Notes: generated by a model not told the origin, from the letters alone. Counted from the stretch's first letter, positions 24,534-39,600 are shown. The stretch is DNA of 64,000 bases from Ciona intestinalis (GCF_000224145.3 NC_020169.2:2720095-2784094), one strand, 5' to 3'. Numbers and translations: made by a program.

Positions 24534-24604
24534 AATTCACATATCCGCTCAACTACACAAAAGCCTAACGTTAAACAAAAAAAATAACATTCCAAGTGTT
24601 GTCA

Positions 24605-27600
24605 TCACGGCGTTAGAGAATTTTTATTGTCATTGTGTTTTGCAATCATGAGTTGTAGCTCTTGCGCTAAAGGTGTTACATTCGTTGTCACCGAATTGTA
24701 GCAATCATAGGATTCTCCACTTTCATTAGATGCACGAGCCTATACACAAGTACAAAAATAATTACATGAGGGCAAGGGTAACTATAACCATAAAATGGGT
24801 ACCTCTTTATATTTTTCTTTAAATCTAGTCGATGGGATACCGAAAAACAACAGGAATTGTTCTTGAACCCATGCGACTGCCAGCACTTCGGTATGAACGT
24901 TCTCGCCCATTTTTCGTTTGTGTCGAACTTTATGGAAAGTGTCGCCGACAACAGCAGCGAAAAGATTGAGGAATATTCCGATGACGAGCATCATGAATGA
25001 ACCGAAGTAAATTGCCCACCAACTCTCCGATGATACGCCGTGTTCGGGCTGCTGGACGTCCATACCGGCCATAAGAGAAAACAGGGCGGTACCCGCAGCA
25101 GCTATGTGCCTGAAGTCAAACTTATTATTGCCGAACAACAGCACGCCAAAGTGACCGTAAGCTATGATGAAAACCAGAACTACGAAACTGACGCTGATCA
25201 GCTGGTTTTGCGAGCGAGATAAAGTCCTCATCATCAGCGACACCACGCGACTGCCACGGAATAGTTTGAGTGACCGCATGTAAGCAGTAAAGGCAACAGC
25301 GCTCATGAGTAAAAAGTAGTTCACATTGTGGTATGCAGGTGTTGAAAATGCCGCATATTTCCCAGGGTCTTTTCTGTACGCTTGAGTTACGGCAATGCCA
25401 GTGGTAATGTGATAGTAATACGCGGAATATGCAGCCACAGTTAGACCAACGCTAAGAGCGCTTAAACCGTTCCATAAATCGACAACAACATTATAGATTC
25501 CTCGAGCAGTCCAACGCGATGCGTGAAATTGCACGAATAAATCGAACACGATGAGACATGCAACTCCTAGATGTAAAACCTGAAGTATCATCACTATGAA
25601 GTCGACTATGTTATAAATATACACAGGCCTATAGCTGTGAGTCTGATGGCACAAATTCACGCCGCCTTCAGCCAGGAACTCGGCTACCAATGTGACAGCA
25701 GTTACGTGTCGAGCAGACGGGGTGATATACGAAAATTGCACAAACACAGCAGCAGTGGCATTGTCAATCCATAGAGAATTTTTCAGGCCAGCAACGACCG
25801 GCAAAATATCATCGCTGGTGTACCCAAGGTCTACAACGTACCCACCATAGGGATACATGGAGCGCCGAATAGAGTTCCCCAGAGCCAGCTTTGTTCCGAA
25901 ATCCTCTCCAACATTAAGGTACTGCCAAGCGCTGGTAGTTTGAGACTTATGGTCGTCTTTCTCTTGTTTGTTATCAGCAGACGTCCACGTAGGTCCGAAG
26001 TCGCCCGTCTCGTAATATATCAAATCATCCACTTCGAAATTGTTGGGCTTACAAGTCTTTTTTAGCACCTTGTTTGGGAGAGTAGGGCATGGGTATGGTT
26101 TGATCCTGGTCTGTCGAATTCTAATCGGGCCGAGCATGTCAAAACGGTCAGCAATGGCGGCTTCATTTTCTTTAAAAAGAGCAGGTACTAAGCCGTCTTC
26201 TAAAAACTCGAAAACGTCTCCTCTCGCTTGAATTTCGTAGAACGAGGTGACAAAGTAATCCCTAGCGCGGTTGTGGAGACGCAGAAGCCGCCAGTCTCTT
26301 TGCAACACAATAAGAGCAGTGACAAACACAGCGAGCAAGGTCCAGGAAATTGCTTCCAACCAATAGCGCCGTACTTGTGTCACTGCCACTCTCAACTTTC
26401 CAGCTCTAACCAAACCTTCCTCCGTTGGGAATCTGTAACACCACGGCCGTTTCACAATTTCCCCAGCCCTTTTAATGCCACCAAATGACACGAAGCCAAC
26501 AACATCTTCACCAAGTATGCTTGCTTTTTCTGCCAAGTTTGCTATTGACACACGGTCCAAATTAACGTATTGCTTTTTCAAGTCATTCCATTTAGCCAGG
26601 GCACGTAATCGGGCCCACTTCCCCGTGAAACCCACCCAGTCTTTTCTCTGCACTGCAGAACGGCCGTAAGAAGCGAACCAAGTCGCCATAAGCACCATTC
26701 TGATCGGCGAAACGACGAACATATTCTGAAAAATCGACAACGCAAACGTGAAAATCCAATTAAAGAACTTGGAATTCCCATACTGCAAGCCGTATACCAC
26801 GGTTAAAAACGAGCAAAGAGCGACGTGGAAAAACACTAACAACCATGCAAACCATCTGCACCAATCTGGTAGAAACCAACGTTCAACATCGTCCTTTAAA
26901 AACATCTCCTTATTTAAACTACTTTGACCTGCGGTGTCATCAAACTTAGCATCAGCATTACTCTTTTGAGGAGATTTTTTTCCAATATTCAATTCAATAT
27001 CGCTGATACTGATCGCATCTTGATTAGAACTATGCTCTGAAGTTTCCAATGAACTGCTTTTCGTGTAATTATCCACTTTTATGCTAAAACTAGATGAAAA
27101 TTTCGTTTTGGAACTCTTAGTTTGAGCTTCAATGTTACTGTTTTGTTTAGAATACTTTTCTACAGGCCTATTCATTTCAATATCACTAATACTGATCGCA
27201 TCTTGATTAGAACCATGTTCTGAAGTTGCCAGTGAATTGTTTTTCATGTAGTCATCTACTTTTATGCTTATAACAGATTGAGGTGTTGGTTTCACTGTAT
27301 TAGATGGGATTTTTGACATTTTCCATTTGGCTTAAAAGCCTCTTTTGAGCAACTTTGCTAAGCTGTCGGAAGAATCACGAATTTCTGTAAAGTCCCGAAC
27401 GGATACATGAAAATGTTCATTATTTTTACTACTTTTCAGAGTTTGCAGACATATCATTTTGACTTGTGCCTGCCTTATTTTGACTTGTGAACGGTGTATG
27501 TTCTTCTTGATGAGGAAAACCATCGGATGAAAATTTTCTTTCTGAATTCTCAGATGGGGCTTCACTGTATTGTATATCTTCTTCTATAATATGCTTATTT

Positions 27601-30600
27601 ATTTCAATATCGCCGATACTAATGTCATCTAGATTAGAACTATGTTCTGAAGGTTCCCAATTCTCACTTTCAATGTAGTTATCAACTTTTTTGCTTAAAT
27701 CAGACGAAGGTATCTGATGCACTGAATTAGATGGAATTAGTGACATTTTTTCATTTGGCTTAAAAGCCTGCGTTGACAACTTTGTTAGGCTGTCAGAAGA
27801 ATCACGAATTTCTGTAAAGCCCCGAACAGATTCATGAAAATGTTCTACCATTCTTACTACTTTTCGAGTTTCGCAGACATATCAATTCTACTCTGACCCC
27901 CCTTATTTTGACTAGTTGATGGTGTATGTTCTTCTGGAAGAGGAAAACCATCGGATGAAAATTTTCTTTCAGAATTCTCAGATGGGGCTTCACTGTATTG
28001 TATATCTTCTTCTATAATATGCTTATTTATTTCAATATCGCCGATACTAATGTCATCTAGATTAGAACTATGTTCTGAAGGTTCCCAATTCTCACTTTCA
28101 ATGTAGTTATCAACTTTTTTGCTTAAATCAGATGAAGGTATCTGATGCACTGAATTAGATGGGATTATTGACATTTTTTCATTTGGCTTAAAAGCCTGTG
28201 TTGACAACTTTGTTAGGCTTTCAGAAGAATCACGAATTTCTGTAAAGCCCCGAACAGATTCATGAAAATGTTTACCATTCTTACTCTTTTAGAGTTCGCA
28301 GACATATCAATTCTACTCTGACCCCCCTTATTTTGACTTGTGGACGGTGTATGTTCTTCTGGAAGAGGAAAACCATCGGATGAAAATTTTCTTTCTGAAT
28401 TCTCAGATGGGGCTTCACTGTATTGTATATCTTCTTCTATAATATGCTTATTTATTTCAATATCGCCGATACTAATGTCATCTAGATTAGAACTATGTTC
28501 TGAAGGTTCCCAATTCTCACTTTCAATGTAGTTATCAACTTTTTTGCTTAAATCAGATGAAGGTATCTGATGCACTGAATTAGATGGAATTAGTGACATT
28601 TTTTCATTTGGCTTAAAAGCCTGTGTTGACAACTTTGTTAGGCTGTCAGAAGAATCACGAATTTCTGTAAAGCTCCGAACGGATACATGAAAATGTTTAC
28701 CATTTTTACTACTTTTAGAGTTCGCAGACATATCAATTTGACTTGTACCTGCCTTATTTTGACTTGTGGACGGTGTATTTTCTCCTGGAAGAGGAAAACC
28801 ATCGGATGAAAATTTTCTTTCAGAATTCTCAGATGGGGCTTCACTGTATTGTATATCTTCTTCTACAATAGGCCTATTCATTTCAATATCGCTGATACTG
28901 ATGTCATCTTGATTAGAACTATGTTCTGAAGGTTCCCAATTCTCACTTTCAATGTAGTTATCAACTTTTTTGCTTAAATCAGATGAAGGTATCTGATGCA
29001 CTGTATTAGATGGGGTTAGTGACATTTTTTGATTCGGCTTAAAAGCCTGTGTTGACAACTTTGTTAGGCTTTCAGAAGAATCACGAATTTCTGTAAAGCT
29101 CCGAACCGATTCATGAAAATGTTTACCATTCTTACTACTTTTAGAGTTTGCAGACATATCAATTCCACTTGTACCGGGCTTATTTTGACTTGTGGACGGT
29201 GTATTTTCCTGGAAGGGGAAAACCATCAGAAGAAAATTTTCTATCAGAATTCTCAGATGGGGCTTCACTGTATTGTATATCTTCTTCTACAACTGGCCCA
29301 TTCATTTCAATATCGCTGATACTGATGTCATCTGATTAGAACTATGTTCTGAAGGTTCCCAATTCTCACTTTCAATGTAGTTATCTACTTTTTTGCTTAA
29401 ATCAGATGAAGGTATGTGATGCACTGTATTAGATGGAATTAGTGACATGTTTTCATTTGGCTTAAAAGCCTGCGTTGACAACTTTGCTAGGCTTTCAGAA
29501 GTATCACGAATTTCTGTAAAATCCCGAACGGATACATGAAAATGTTTACCATTTTTACTACTTTTAGAGTTCGCAGACATATCATTTTGACTTGTACCTG
29601 CCTTATTTTGACTTGTGGACAGTGTATTTTCTCCTGGAAGAGAAAAACCATCGGATAAAAATTTTCTTTCAGAATTCTCAGATGGGGCTTCACTGTATTG
29701 TACATCTTCTTCTACAACAGGCCCATTCATTTCAATATCGCTGATACTGATGTCATCTTGATTAGAACTATGTTCTGAAGGTTCCCAATTCTCACTTTCA
29801 AAGTAGTTATCTACTTTTTTGCTTAAATCAGATGAAGGTATCTGATGCACTGTATTAGATGGAATTAGTGACATGTTTTGATTTGGCTTAAAAGCCTGCG
29901 TTGACAACTTTGCTAGGCTTTCAGAAGTATCACGAATTTCTGTAAAGTCCCGAACGGATACATGAAAATGTTTACCATTTTTACTACTTTTAGAGTTCGC
30001 AGACATATCATTTTGACTTGTACCTGCCTTATTTTGACTTGTGGACAGTGTATTTTTTCCTGGAAGAGAAAAACCATCGGATGAAAATTTTCTTTCAGAA
30101 TTCTCAGATGGGGCTTCACTGTATTGTATATTTTCTTCTACAACAGGCCCATTCATTTCAATATCGCTGATACTGATGTCATCTTGATAAGAACTATGTT
30201 CTGAATGTTCCCAATTCTCACTTTCAATGTAGTTATCTACTTTTTTGCTTAAATCAGATGAAGGTATCTGATGCACTGTATTAGATGGAATTAGTTGACA
30301 TTTCTGATTTGGCTTAAAAGCCTGCGTTGACCATTTTGAAAAGCTTTCACAGGTATCACGAATTTCTGTAAAATCCCGAACGGATACATGAAAATGTTTA
30401 CCATTTTTACTACTTTTAGAGTTTGCAGACATATCATTTTGACTTGTACCTGCCTTATTATGACTTGTGGACGATTTATTTTTTCCTGGAAGAGGAAAAC
30501 CATCAGATGAAAATTTTCTTTCAGAATTCTCAGATGGGACTTCACTGTATTGTATATTTTCTTCTACAACAGGCCTATTCATTTCAATATCGCTGATACT

Positions 30601-33600
30601 GATGTCATCTTGATAAGAACTATGTTCTGAATGTTCCCAATTCTCACTTTCAATGTAGTTATCCCTTTTTTTGCCTAAATCAGATGAAGGTATCTGATGT
30701 ACTGTATTAGATGGAATTAGTGAGACTTTTTGATTTGGCCTAAAAGCCTGTGTTGACCATTTTGAAAAGCTCTCGCAGGAATCACGAATCTCTGTCAGGT
30801 CTCGAATTGAAACGCGGAGATGATCATCATTTTCGCTATCTTCAGAGATATCACTGTCATCAGCAAACATGTCAGTTCGACTTGTACCTGGCTTATCATG
30901 ACTTGTGGATGGTGTATTTTCCTCTGTAGGGGGGAAATTTGATGAGGATGTTTTCTTGTTTGTTTCTTTTTTATCATCAATTACACCAGCACTTCCATAC
31001 GGCACTGAATTTCGAGGGGCAAGCAAATTATTATTTTGAGTGTTCTGCTTGAAATGCGTTTGTTTGGTTTCACTGAAATTGGATAATTTGGTCCGAAAAT
31101 AAGTTGTTTTGGCAGATCTTTGTTTTTGTCTCCATTTACCAATTAGTTGCATTACACTTGAACCAAGACCTCTTTCAGCAGAAAATTTCGCCTCTGATGG
31201 TTTTAGCTTTCTGCAAAACATTAAAAAAAGTAACATTTAAATAGAAAGACGCAGCAGAAACATAGTTAAACATTAATAAATTACAAAAAAGTGTTATTTG
31301 GCAAATTTTTGCACGAAAAAGAATTAATGAGGTACAAATAGTTAAGCACGCAAAACAAACTTTTGTCACAACGGAAAGTTACAAGCACTCTCTTAAAACT
31401 CTTTAATTTCTCACCTAAAAAGAAAGTTCACCAATATGTTGATTGGAGCAAGCACAACTGCTGCTTCAACGCTGGCCACCATTGCCGACAAGTTAATGTT
31501 AACATAGCCCAGATTTATTTGGTAGATTGTGGACTGAAATGTGTCATAAAACATGATGCTGGCTAACATGCAACCAAACACTGCAACCATGCAACATGCA
31601 GTGCGCTGTACTCTTGTGAATGTACTGCATGGGGCCCTGTAATAATGAATGGTAAGCAGTGTGAATAAACAGACCTTCCAAAATGAAAGTTAACCAAATA
31701 TAAAATAGATCGATGACTAGCATGACTGTAACGAGTAGGCATAGAATTTAATAAATATAAAAGTGTAGCTCTTATAAAGCATATACTAAAGTATGACCCT
31801 CTCAGTACTTCCAACAGATGAAAAATTAGGATGTACATGTAAGTGTAGTAAATATATATCTTGGCAATTATTATCCAGTAAACAAACTTTTTTAGCTTTC
31901 TTTTTAAGCTCTTTTAATTTATACTACCACACATTTTAGCCTTCTTCCATTTATATTGACAACCTATTTTTATGATAAAAGTAAATTGTCATTAAAATGG
32001 GGGTACCTATTTAGTGCTGAGGTCCATACGTTGGAATCGCGTAACAGCTCAACAAATCTCATTCTCCAAACATTTCCAAATGTAAGAACGTCTTTTTCTG
32101 AAGAAATATTCAATCCCACTTGGCAGGAGTAAGGAAAGAGATCAAGAGACAACCATGTATTTGCAATAAAAAACGAAGGTGTATGTGTCTCACTCATGTC
32201 GTACACAACAACTCTATTTAACCTCCAAGATGGATGAAGGCCTGTAGTAGATTCCAAAATCAAATTTCCAATATTAAAAAAAAAAATTTAAGAAAATATT
32301 ACAAATACAATTTACAGTAAAATTAAAAATTGTTAAAAACAGAAAGCCAGAAACTGAACCTGTGTTATCATGCCAGAGGTGGACTTTTTTAATTTTTTGA
32401 AGAGAAACACTTGAAGAGATGAGGAAGGAATCAACACCTCCTCTTCGGAGGACTTTCCTTGATTCATCACTGATTACATGAGGATCACTCCTCCTTCCAT
32501 CTTCATCTTCCAGGATGATTGTAACATTGGCAGTTGTTCCGGCATTTTTAGTGATGCCAGTGAAAATGACAACTTCATAAGCATGGTCATCACCGGGATC
32601 GGAGTCGTTTGGTATAATAATCTCACGAACTTTTTCATCATTCCTATCCGCTCTGAAATATATTTTTTAATTTTGTTTTGTTATCAATTTGAAATGGATA
32701 GATACAATACATTAATACCTTAATTAGATTTTTATACGAAGTTTATATTATATTTCATGTATTAAAAATGTTGTATTAATAAAATTATTAAGTCACAGTA
32801 AAACATACATAAATATATTACAGTTCTAACCACCAAACAGAACATCCTTGTATAATAAACATTTTTTATCATTTTAAATATGATTGTGAAGGCTAAGAAA
32901 TGCAAAATAAAAATGATATACGGTGTAGCAACAAACTGTTAAACGACAGCATTATATTGTATGTACATACCTGGCTGCCCACATAAATGCTGGTAAAAAT
33001 ATAAGCCACCATAAAGTAATGATGAGAGTAACATAATGGTTGGTTTGTAGTTGAGCTAGTAAGAAAAGCATGTCCGAAAATTCAATGGTGTTTGGAATGA
33101 CGATTAAACTGGCAGCAAAAACCATTGGTACCTGTGTTCAACATATTGTAAAATGACGAATTATTAAAAAATATATCGATTTAAACTGACAATGAGATAG
33201 GAATTAGCAGCAAAACAGTGTGCAGCATTTTATGGTAAAATTATTTGTACAACATATCGGTTTAAGGAACAACAGTTAATAAATAATCTGACAGGAATCT
33301 ATAATACATGTTTGGAAATTTGCATAATCATTGCTGTGTAAATCTATGTGTTTAAATAAAGCCATATTAACCCAGTAGTTGAAACACACTTACACTGGTT
33401 AGAATTCCAGAGTTTGAAACTGAGTTACTTTCAGATAATTGACATTGGCAATGTAGCTTTCCACCCACCACCAGTCTGCCTTCACCACATTTCTTTGTGT
33501 CCCATCCATTAAGTTTATAGTTCCACACATAACATTCTGCCTTGATCACATTTACTGTAATCTGGAGAACAAGGAGTGTGTGTACAAGATACACAAAACA

Positions 33601-36600
33601 GCAACCTTTTTAAACAAAATGTGAAAATTCAGTTTGCCAAAACTTAAGACTGATTGCTTTCTTGGGAAATGTTTAAAATAAGATTTATAGGAGCAACATT
33701 CATTTATTCTACATAAACATTCCATGTCAGTTTCAAAAGACACTTAACATCATTTTTTAAACCTTGTGGTCACTAAATTGCTAACCAGGGCAGAAAAAAT
33801 CAAACCCCGAAAAAATCAAACCCCCAAAAAATGTGCATATGTCGTAACATGTAACGTGTACTAAATGTAGGGCACTCGTATTCAAACAACTGTCAGTGTA
33901 AACCTGATACACAAGAGTAAATCAGTGTTATTCATTCAATTACATGAAAAAAATATATATATAAATTTTCAAACATGTTTAGAAGACTAACTTGATAATA
34001 ATAATTAAACATAAATGGCTCGTCTGTCTGCTAGGTGTAGCGACCAAGCCTATTTTCTTTCAGTTAAATGTAAATATTTTTTACTGTTAGCGTGTTTTAA
34101 CAACTGTTGTTTTGTCGCTATATCCTGTATTTTTATTTAAAACAATTTTAATTATCGCTACCATTATTGAACGTACAAATAAAGTTACTATTATTATTAT
34201 TTACCGATTGATAATTATCTACATCATTAATATCTCGTTCTTTGAACAAAGCATCTTCTTGTAAGTCCTCAACTAACATTGTCACTTCAGATAAAGAAGA
34301 AGGACCATGCCCTCGAATTTCATCCAAGAGACTTTTATTGGTTGGGATGCTCCAAGGATCGCTTGAAAATGAATTTACCCTCATTCCGTTATCCATGTTT
34401 GGCAAAGTAACAGTTTTAATAACTTCATAATTTTTTGAACAATTTCCTACAGGATTACAACTGCGCGAATTCGTAAGTTCTCTTGAAAAACTGACACGAA
34501 TACATGGAGATCTTGGGATTCTGCATGGCTTTCTAGGCCTTAAAACTATGAATGCAAGTGTCCGATCTTGTAATGATCTCCCATTAAAAGGTTGTGCAGA
34601 TCTTTTAAGCTTGGTATTGGAGTTGTCAATGTTTAAGTTTAATTTGACTTCTACGGATCCACATTCGCCTTTGTTCACTGCAACCTTCGAGTTCGAGTTG
34701 CTTTTAATGCTACCATTGCATGGTGGGGGAAGCAGAAGTTTGGCAATTGCTTTTTGATCTACTGAATCATTTTGGGCATTTGCAGAGGGTTTTAGAGGCA
34801 ACAGAATTTCAAAAGTGTTACTGGATACCCTACCAGATTGAACGTTTGAATTATTTGGAGCTTTGAAAAGTGAAAGTGAAACAGTTGGAAGATTGACTTC
34901 TGCATTTACATTATCACTTGAAACGGAAGTTCCAGAATTAAATGGGCTGTAATACATGGTGGAAAGGGCAAATGGAGCTTTTTGAACTGAATTTGAAATG
35001 TCCGTTGGTAACAATATGCTGGAGCCTTCAGCATTATTTCCAATAGGGAGAAATGTATTTGATGCTTCTATATATCCTATATCCACAGATTCTTGCTCAG
35101 AAACAAAAAATGTCTTTTCACTTTCCCCAGGTTTTAGAAGCTCTAATAGCATAGAATGGACTTTTACTTTATCTTCAAGCATTTTAATTTGATCTTTAGG
35201 ATGGGGCACTCTGGCGGTAAATTTGGTTGCATCGGTCAGAGCTTTTAGAGTAGACACACCTGCCTCTTTAAACTTTCTAGAGTTGGTTAAAATTGATGAC
35301 GAATCAGTTTCTATCAAGTAGTTGATTGTCACATTAATTAGATGACGAAGAGGTACAGTCACATTTCTGACATCTTTATCCGTGAACCTGGTTGACCAGG
35401 ACTTCAAAACATTTGGTATTACTCCCATAAGTTGCGAAACTGTTTCTGGGTTTGTCACTTTTATTTTTCCTAGATCTTTCAATATTTTTGAGCAAGCAAC
35501 TACAGAAAGATCTAAAAAAATATAAATTTATTATTGAATTTGTTAAAGTTAATATTACAAATGCAATACTTACCAGAAGAACTCGATTTTGGTTTAGTTA
35601 ATGAGGATGCAGATATTATAAGCCTAATTGCATCATCAATGCTTCCAGCTTTAACCAATCTAGAAAGTTGTGAAACATGCTTTTCTTTTCCTATATGTAT
35701 AAATTTATCACTCAAAACTTAAACATAGTAGAAAATCGCTGCTATTACTGTGGGCGTATGTGTCCTTAAGCAAGACACTTAACAGCAATTGCTCCAACTC
35801 AGTGGTCACTAATAAGTTGTCCAAATTATCAGCCATAGATAAAAAATGAAAAAAATCACCCTCAAAAAAAATCACCTACATAGGAACATACATGGTAACT
35901 TGTAAGCTGGCACGAGGTGTATGAACACCGGTGTTATAACCACTGTCGTTTTCTGGCTCCGCGAGGATAAAGTATGTTTACACAAAACTTCAAAATTACA
36001 TGAAACTTAGAATTGACCAACCTATTACAGTTTCATCAATCAGTTCCTCAACTTTTTCTAAACTAGGAGGAACCACACTAACGAAGGCTGAGGTTAAAGT
36101 GGGAATGCCTTGTTGGTTGGTGACAAGTATTCTGACCTTCTTTCGATAACCAAACTTGGGGTTGCCAACTGGTAAATACAAACCTGAAAAAAGATAATAA
36201 AATGATCTGCTCATTTAACTAGTACATCGATTTTGGTAAACAAATACAAAAATAAACATAAGTTCTGTGTTAAAATAAAATTGTAACCTAAATAAATTTA
36301 AATTAGAGCAAAACATTTAGCTGCTTGGTATTATAAAACATCCAATTAACATTGGTCGGATAAATCATAGTATTTTTTAGTTTTTGACTAGTTTGCATTA
36401 CCAGATACTTTAGACTCCATTCCTTTGTAAATTACAATCTGATTTCCTTGATAAGTTTGCTTTGCATTGTCACACAGAATCATCTCATACATTAAAAGAT
36501 TGTCGGACTCGTCTCCAAAGTTGGTGCATTTTATACTGAACATTGTTTTCAATGCAATTCCATAGTCAGGCTCCACAACACACAATCCAACATTTGGGCC

Positions 36601-39600
36601 TTTAACAACCATAACTCTGTACTGGGCAGTTGAAATCACTGTATTAACATAAAAACTACATGACTGTTCTTACATGTGAGCTGAAAGTGCAATGTTATTA
36701 AAATATATTTTAGATCTTTTAAGCAACTTCATTAAGTATCCAAACTGTTAGAGTTATACAAACATAAAAAACTGTAAAAAAATGCTGCTAAAATATTCAT
36801 TGGTAAAGTTACGAATGTGATAATTTCTCAGTGGGTATGAGGTGTGTGAAACAGAAGTCCATGTTATAATGACTGTCATTGTCCTAGCTGCCATATGAGA
36901 CTAAATAACTCTTATTTATTCGTTTCAATAACTGTGTGATTAAATACTAATTACAAGTCATTTAGGTATGTAGTCACACTATAATAATTGCCTGTGGTCT
37001 CACATTTTTTATTGTACGCTGATTGTAGAAATATTTGCAATACAATTTTGTAATGTCCAGTTTCTTGAAAAGCACTGGGCAACAATATTAAATTATCTGA
37101 GTTCTTTTTTACAGCTGAATCTCGGTTCCAATCAAACCTGTGCTGTAGAAAACTACAACCATTAGCATAATAATGAGACTGCAATAAAAATTTTGATTCC
37201 TATTAAGGCTGGTACTGCCTATTCTTGATTGCGAATATAAAAGTCTGCGTTCTGACCAATGTCACAGATGTTATTAAGAGTTGTATAATTTTTAATCACA
37301 GAAAAAGGCTTTGATAATAATTAAAATTCTCCAAGTACCTGAAATATTTAAAATTAAATACACTTTTGCACACAGTCCTAAATTGTAGGTTATAAATGTA
37401 ATAATGTATAGGAAAATTGGCTATAAAAATTTGCAAATTATACCTATATATAAATATATATGTATACACATGTTTTTTCAATATAATACAATAATGTATA
37501 TTATTCATTAGACAAAAGCAGCATCAAAACAGTGCAAATAATTGTTCTCACCCTGAGATTTGGAGTTAAGTTTGGAGAAACAACAGTCCATTCTTTTACA
37601 AGTGCTTCATTAGGACTTAGTCGAACTTCGTGGCATTTTTTACATTTTGACACGAGATACATGATTGTAGTTGGAATCACATGTTCCTTGCAGTTTTCAA
37701 TGCAAGCTATTGTGACTCTAACCACTGTGCAAAAATATTCAATATTTATTACAAAGTAATGAAACAGAACACCTGTGTTTAACGACTGTCGTTTTCCGGC
37801 CAACACGAGGATAAAGTAAGTTACATTCAATCATTCATCAGTTATAAACACATGTTTTTAAAAAAGTCAAACTAAAAATGGGTTGTATAAGCAGGGTAAT
37901 ATATTTCTTTGTAAAAGATATACAAACATCCATATTCCAAAGAAATTAAGTCCAACATATCGCATAAATTTATTTATACATCTAAAACATAAAACAAATC
38001 GGATATTCTATCAACTGGAATTTAGATTGGTTTTAAGGAATTAAAACCTTTTCATTCTATTTTCTCGTCCTATTTGGTAGTAAACAAAGAACATTCAAAG
38101 ATTGGTTTTAAGTAGTTTTCAAGGTTTTAAGGAATTAAAACCTATCCAAATCCCAGTCCATTAGTTTATTAAATATCAAGAGAAAACAGTTCAAACCAAA
38201 AATCCAAAACCAGTGCAATATTTTTAATCTTATCCTTAGATTCCTTACACTGTGACAATGATGATTGTGGTTGAAATATATTCACTGTTTGTTTTGAATA
38301 TGAAGTTGCATTATCTTCTCTGCGTGCAACAAATATCGTAAAGACATATGGTCCTCCTTCGTTAAAAGTAACCCCTGATATTTGAAGTAAATAGCCTTTG
38401 TTAATGATACCCCCGCCTGTTTGATTGTTCATCTTAACCAAGTCATCAGTAGAAGAAAGAATATACCCATTTCCGAAACAACCGTAACCCCTACTTGTTT
38501 CTGAGAACATAAAAAGTGGGATGGTTTTAGATGTAGTACCACCAAAAACATAACCATAAATTTTATAATATTTATTTGTTTGCAGTACCAAAACTTGCGG
38601 TAATATACAGAAATAAAAGTATGGGAAGTAATGGTAAAACAACAGTTGGTATAACTTACTCTTACTCAAGATAAAACATAAGTACAGTTACTAAATAAGA
38701 GGCATGACTGTTGCACTCAACAAAAAATAAGGCAAAACATTTTAAAACATACACTATCAATCAATGAATCAATAAATTTGTCCGGCGCTGTGGCATAGTG
38801 GTTAGCGCGCCTGTCTGTAACTTAGAGGTAATGGGTTCAAGGCTAGACGCTGCTACCATTGTAGGCATATGTGTCCTTTGGCAAGACACTTAACGGCAAT
38901 TGCTCCAACCCAGTGGTCACTAATGAGTTGTCCAAATTATCAGCCATACAGAACAAAAATAAAAAATCCCATTGTTTAATTTTAGGTATAACATATGAGC
39001 ATTAATTGTTATTTGAATTTAAAAAAGCCACATAAACTCTTAAAGTGGGGCTAGCAAATGAGCATTAAGAATTTTACTCTGTGTCATAGCTTTCACAAAT
39101 GTACGCAAAGTTTTTTTAAACAGACACTTACCGTCAACTGTATATACTTGTCTGTTTTTTAATGTAAATATTGTATGATGAAATCCAGTGTTATCATAAG
39201 CTTCCTTGTAACATAACCATGTAAACATTAAACCTCTTGAAGCTGATGTTGTTGCTTGTAGTTCTAACATGGAATCAGAATTTACAAGTGGCCATTCAAT
39301 GTAAGACCCTCCATCTGGAAAAAATATAATAGAATGGTAATACACAACCTACTGAAGGTTTTTAACACAAAAATTTTTGTACTTTTTTTTCTTTTAAAAA
39401 TTACAAAAAAAATTTTTGAGCTCAAAAACATCTGATTACCGATTGTAACGTGAAGTTTTGGAAAAGATATTTTCAGTTGCACAGCATCTGTTATAAACAC
39501 CCCCTCACTACCACAGTATGGCCATTCTTTTACAGAAAAGACCACCAAATAAGCTCCAATAGGAAGCACCTCAGGTGAAAGTCTCAGTCCAACCGTGTTC

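Noticed and set aside
28340..29339. Open frames on the strand opposite the polycystin repeats
   Set aside because: They repeat with the 426-bp unit and mirror the real coding frame; they are shadows of it.
27320..30990. CRISPR-like array
   Set aside because: The repeats are 426 bp, directly adjacent and protein-coding in a eukaryotic exon, with no short repeat-spacer structure.
38781..38860. tRNA gene (box A and box B spaced as in a tRNA)
   Set aside because: No complete cloverleaf follows, and the same head is attached to an identical body and tail in many other copies, so it is a SINE.
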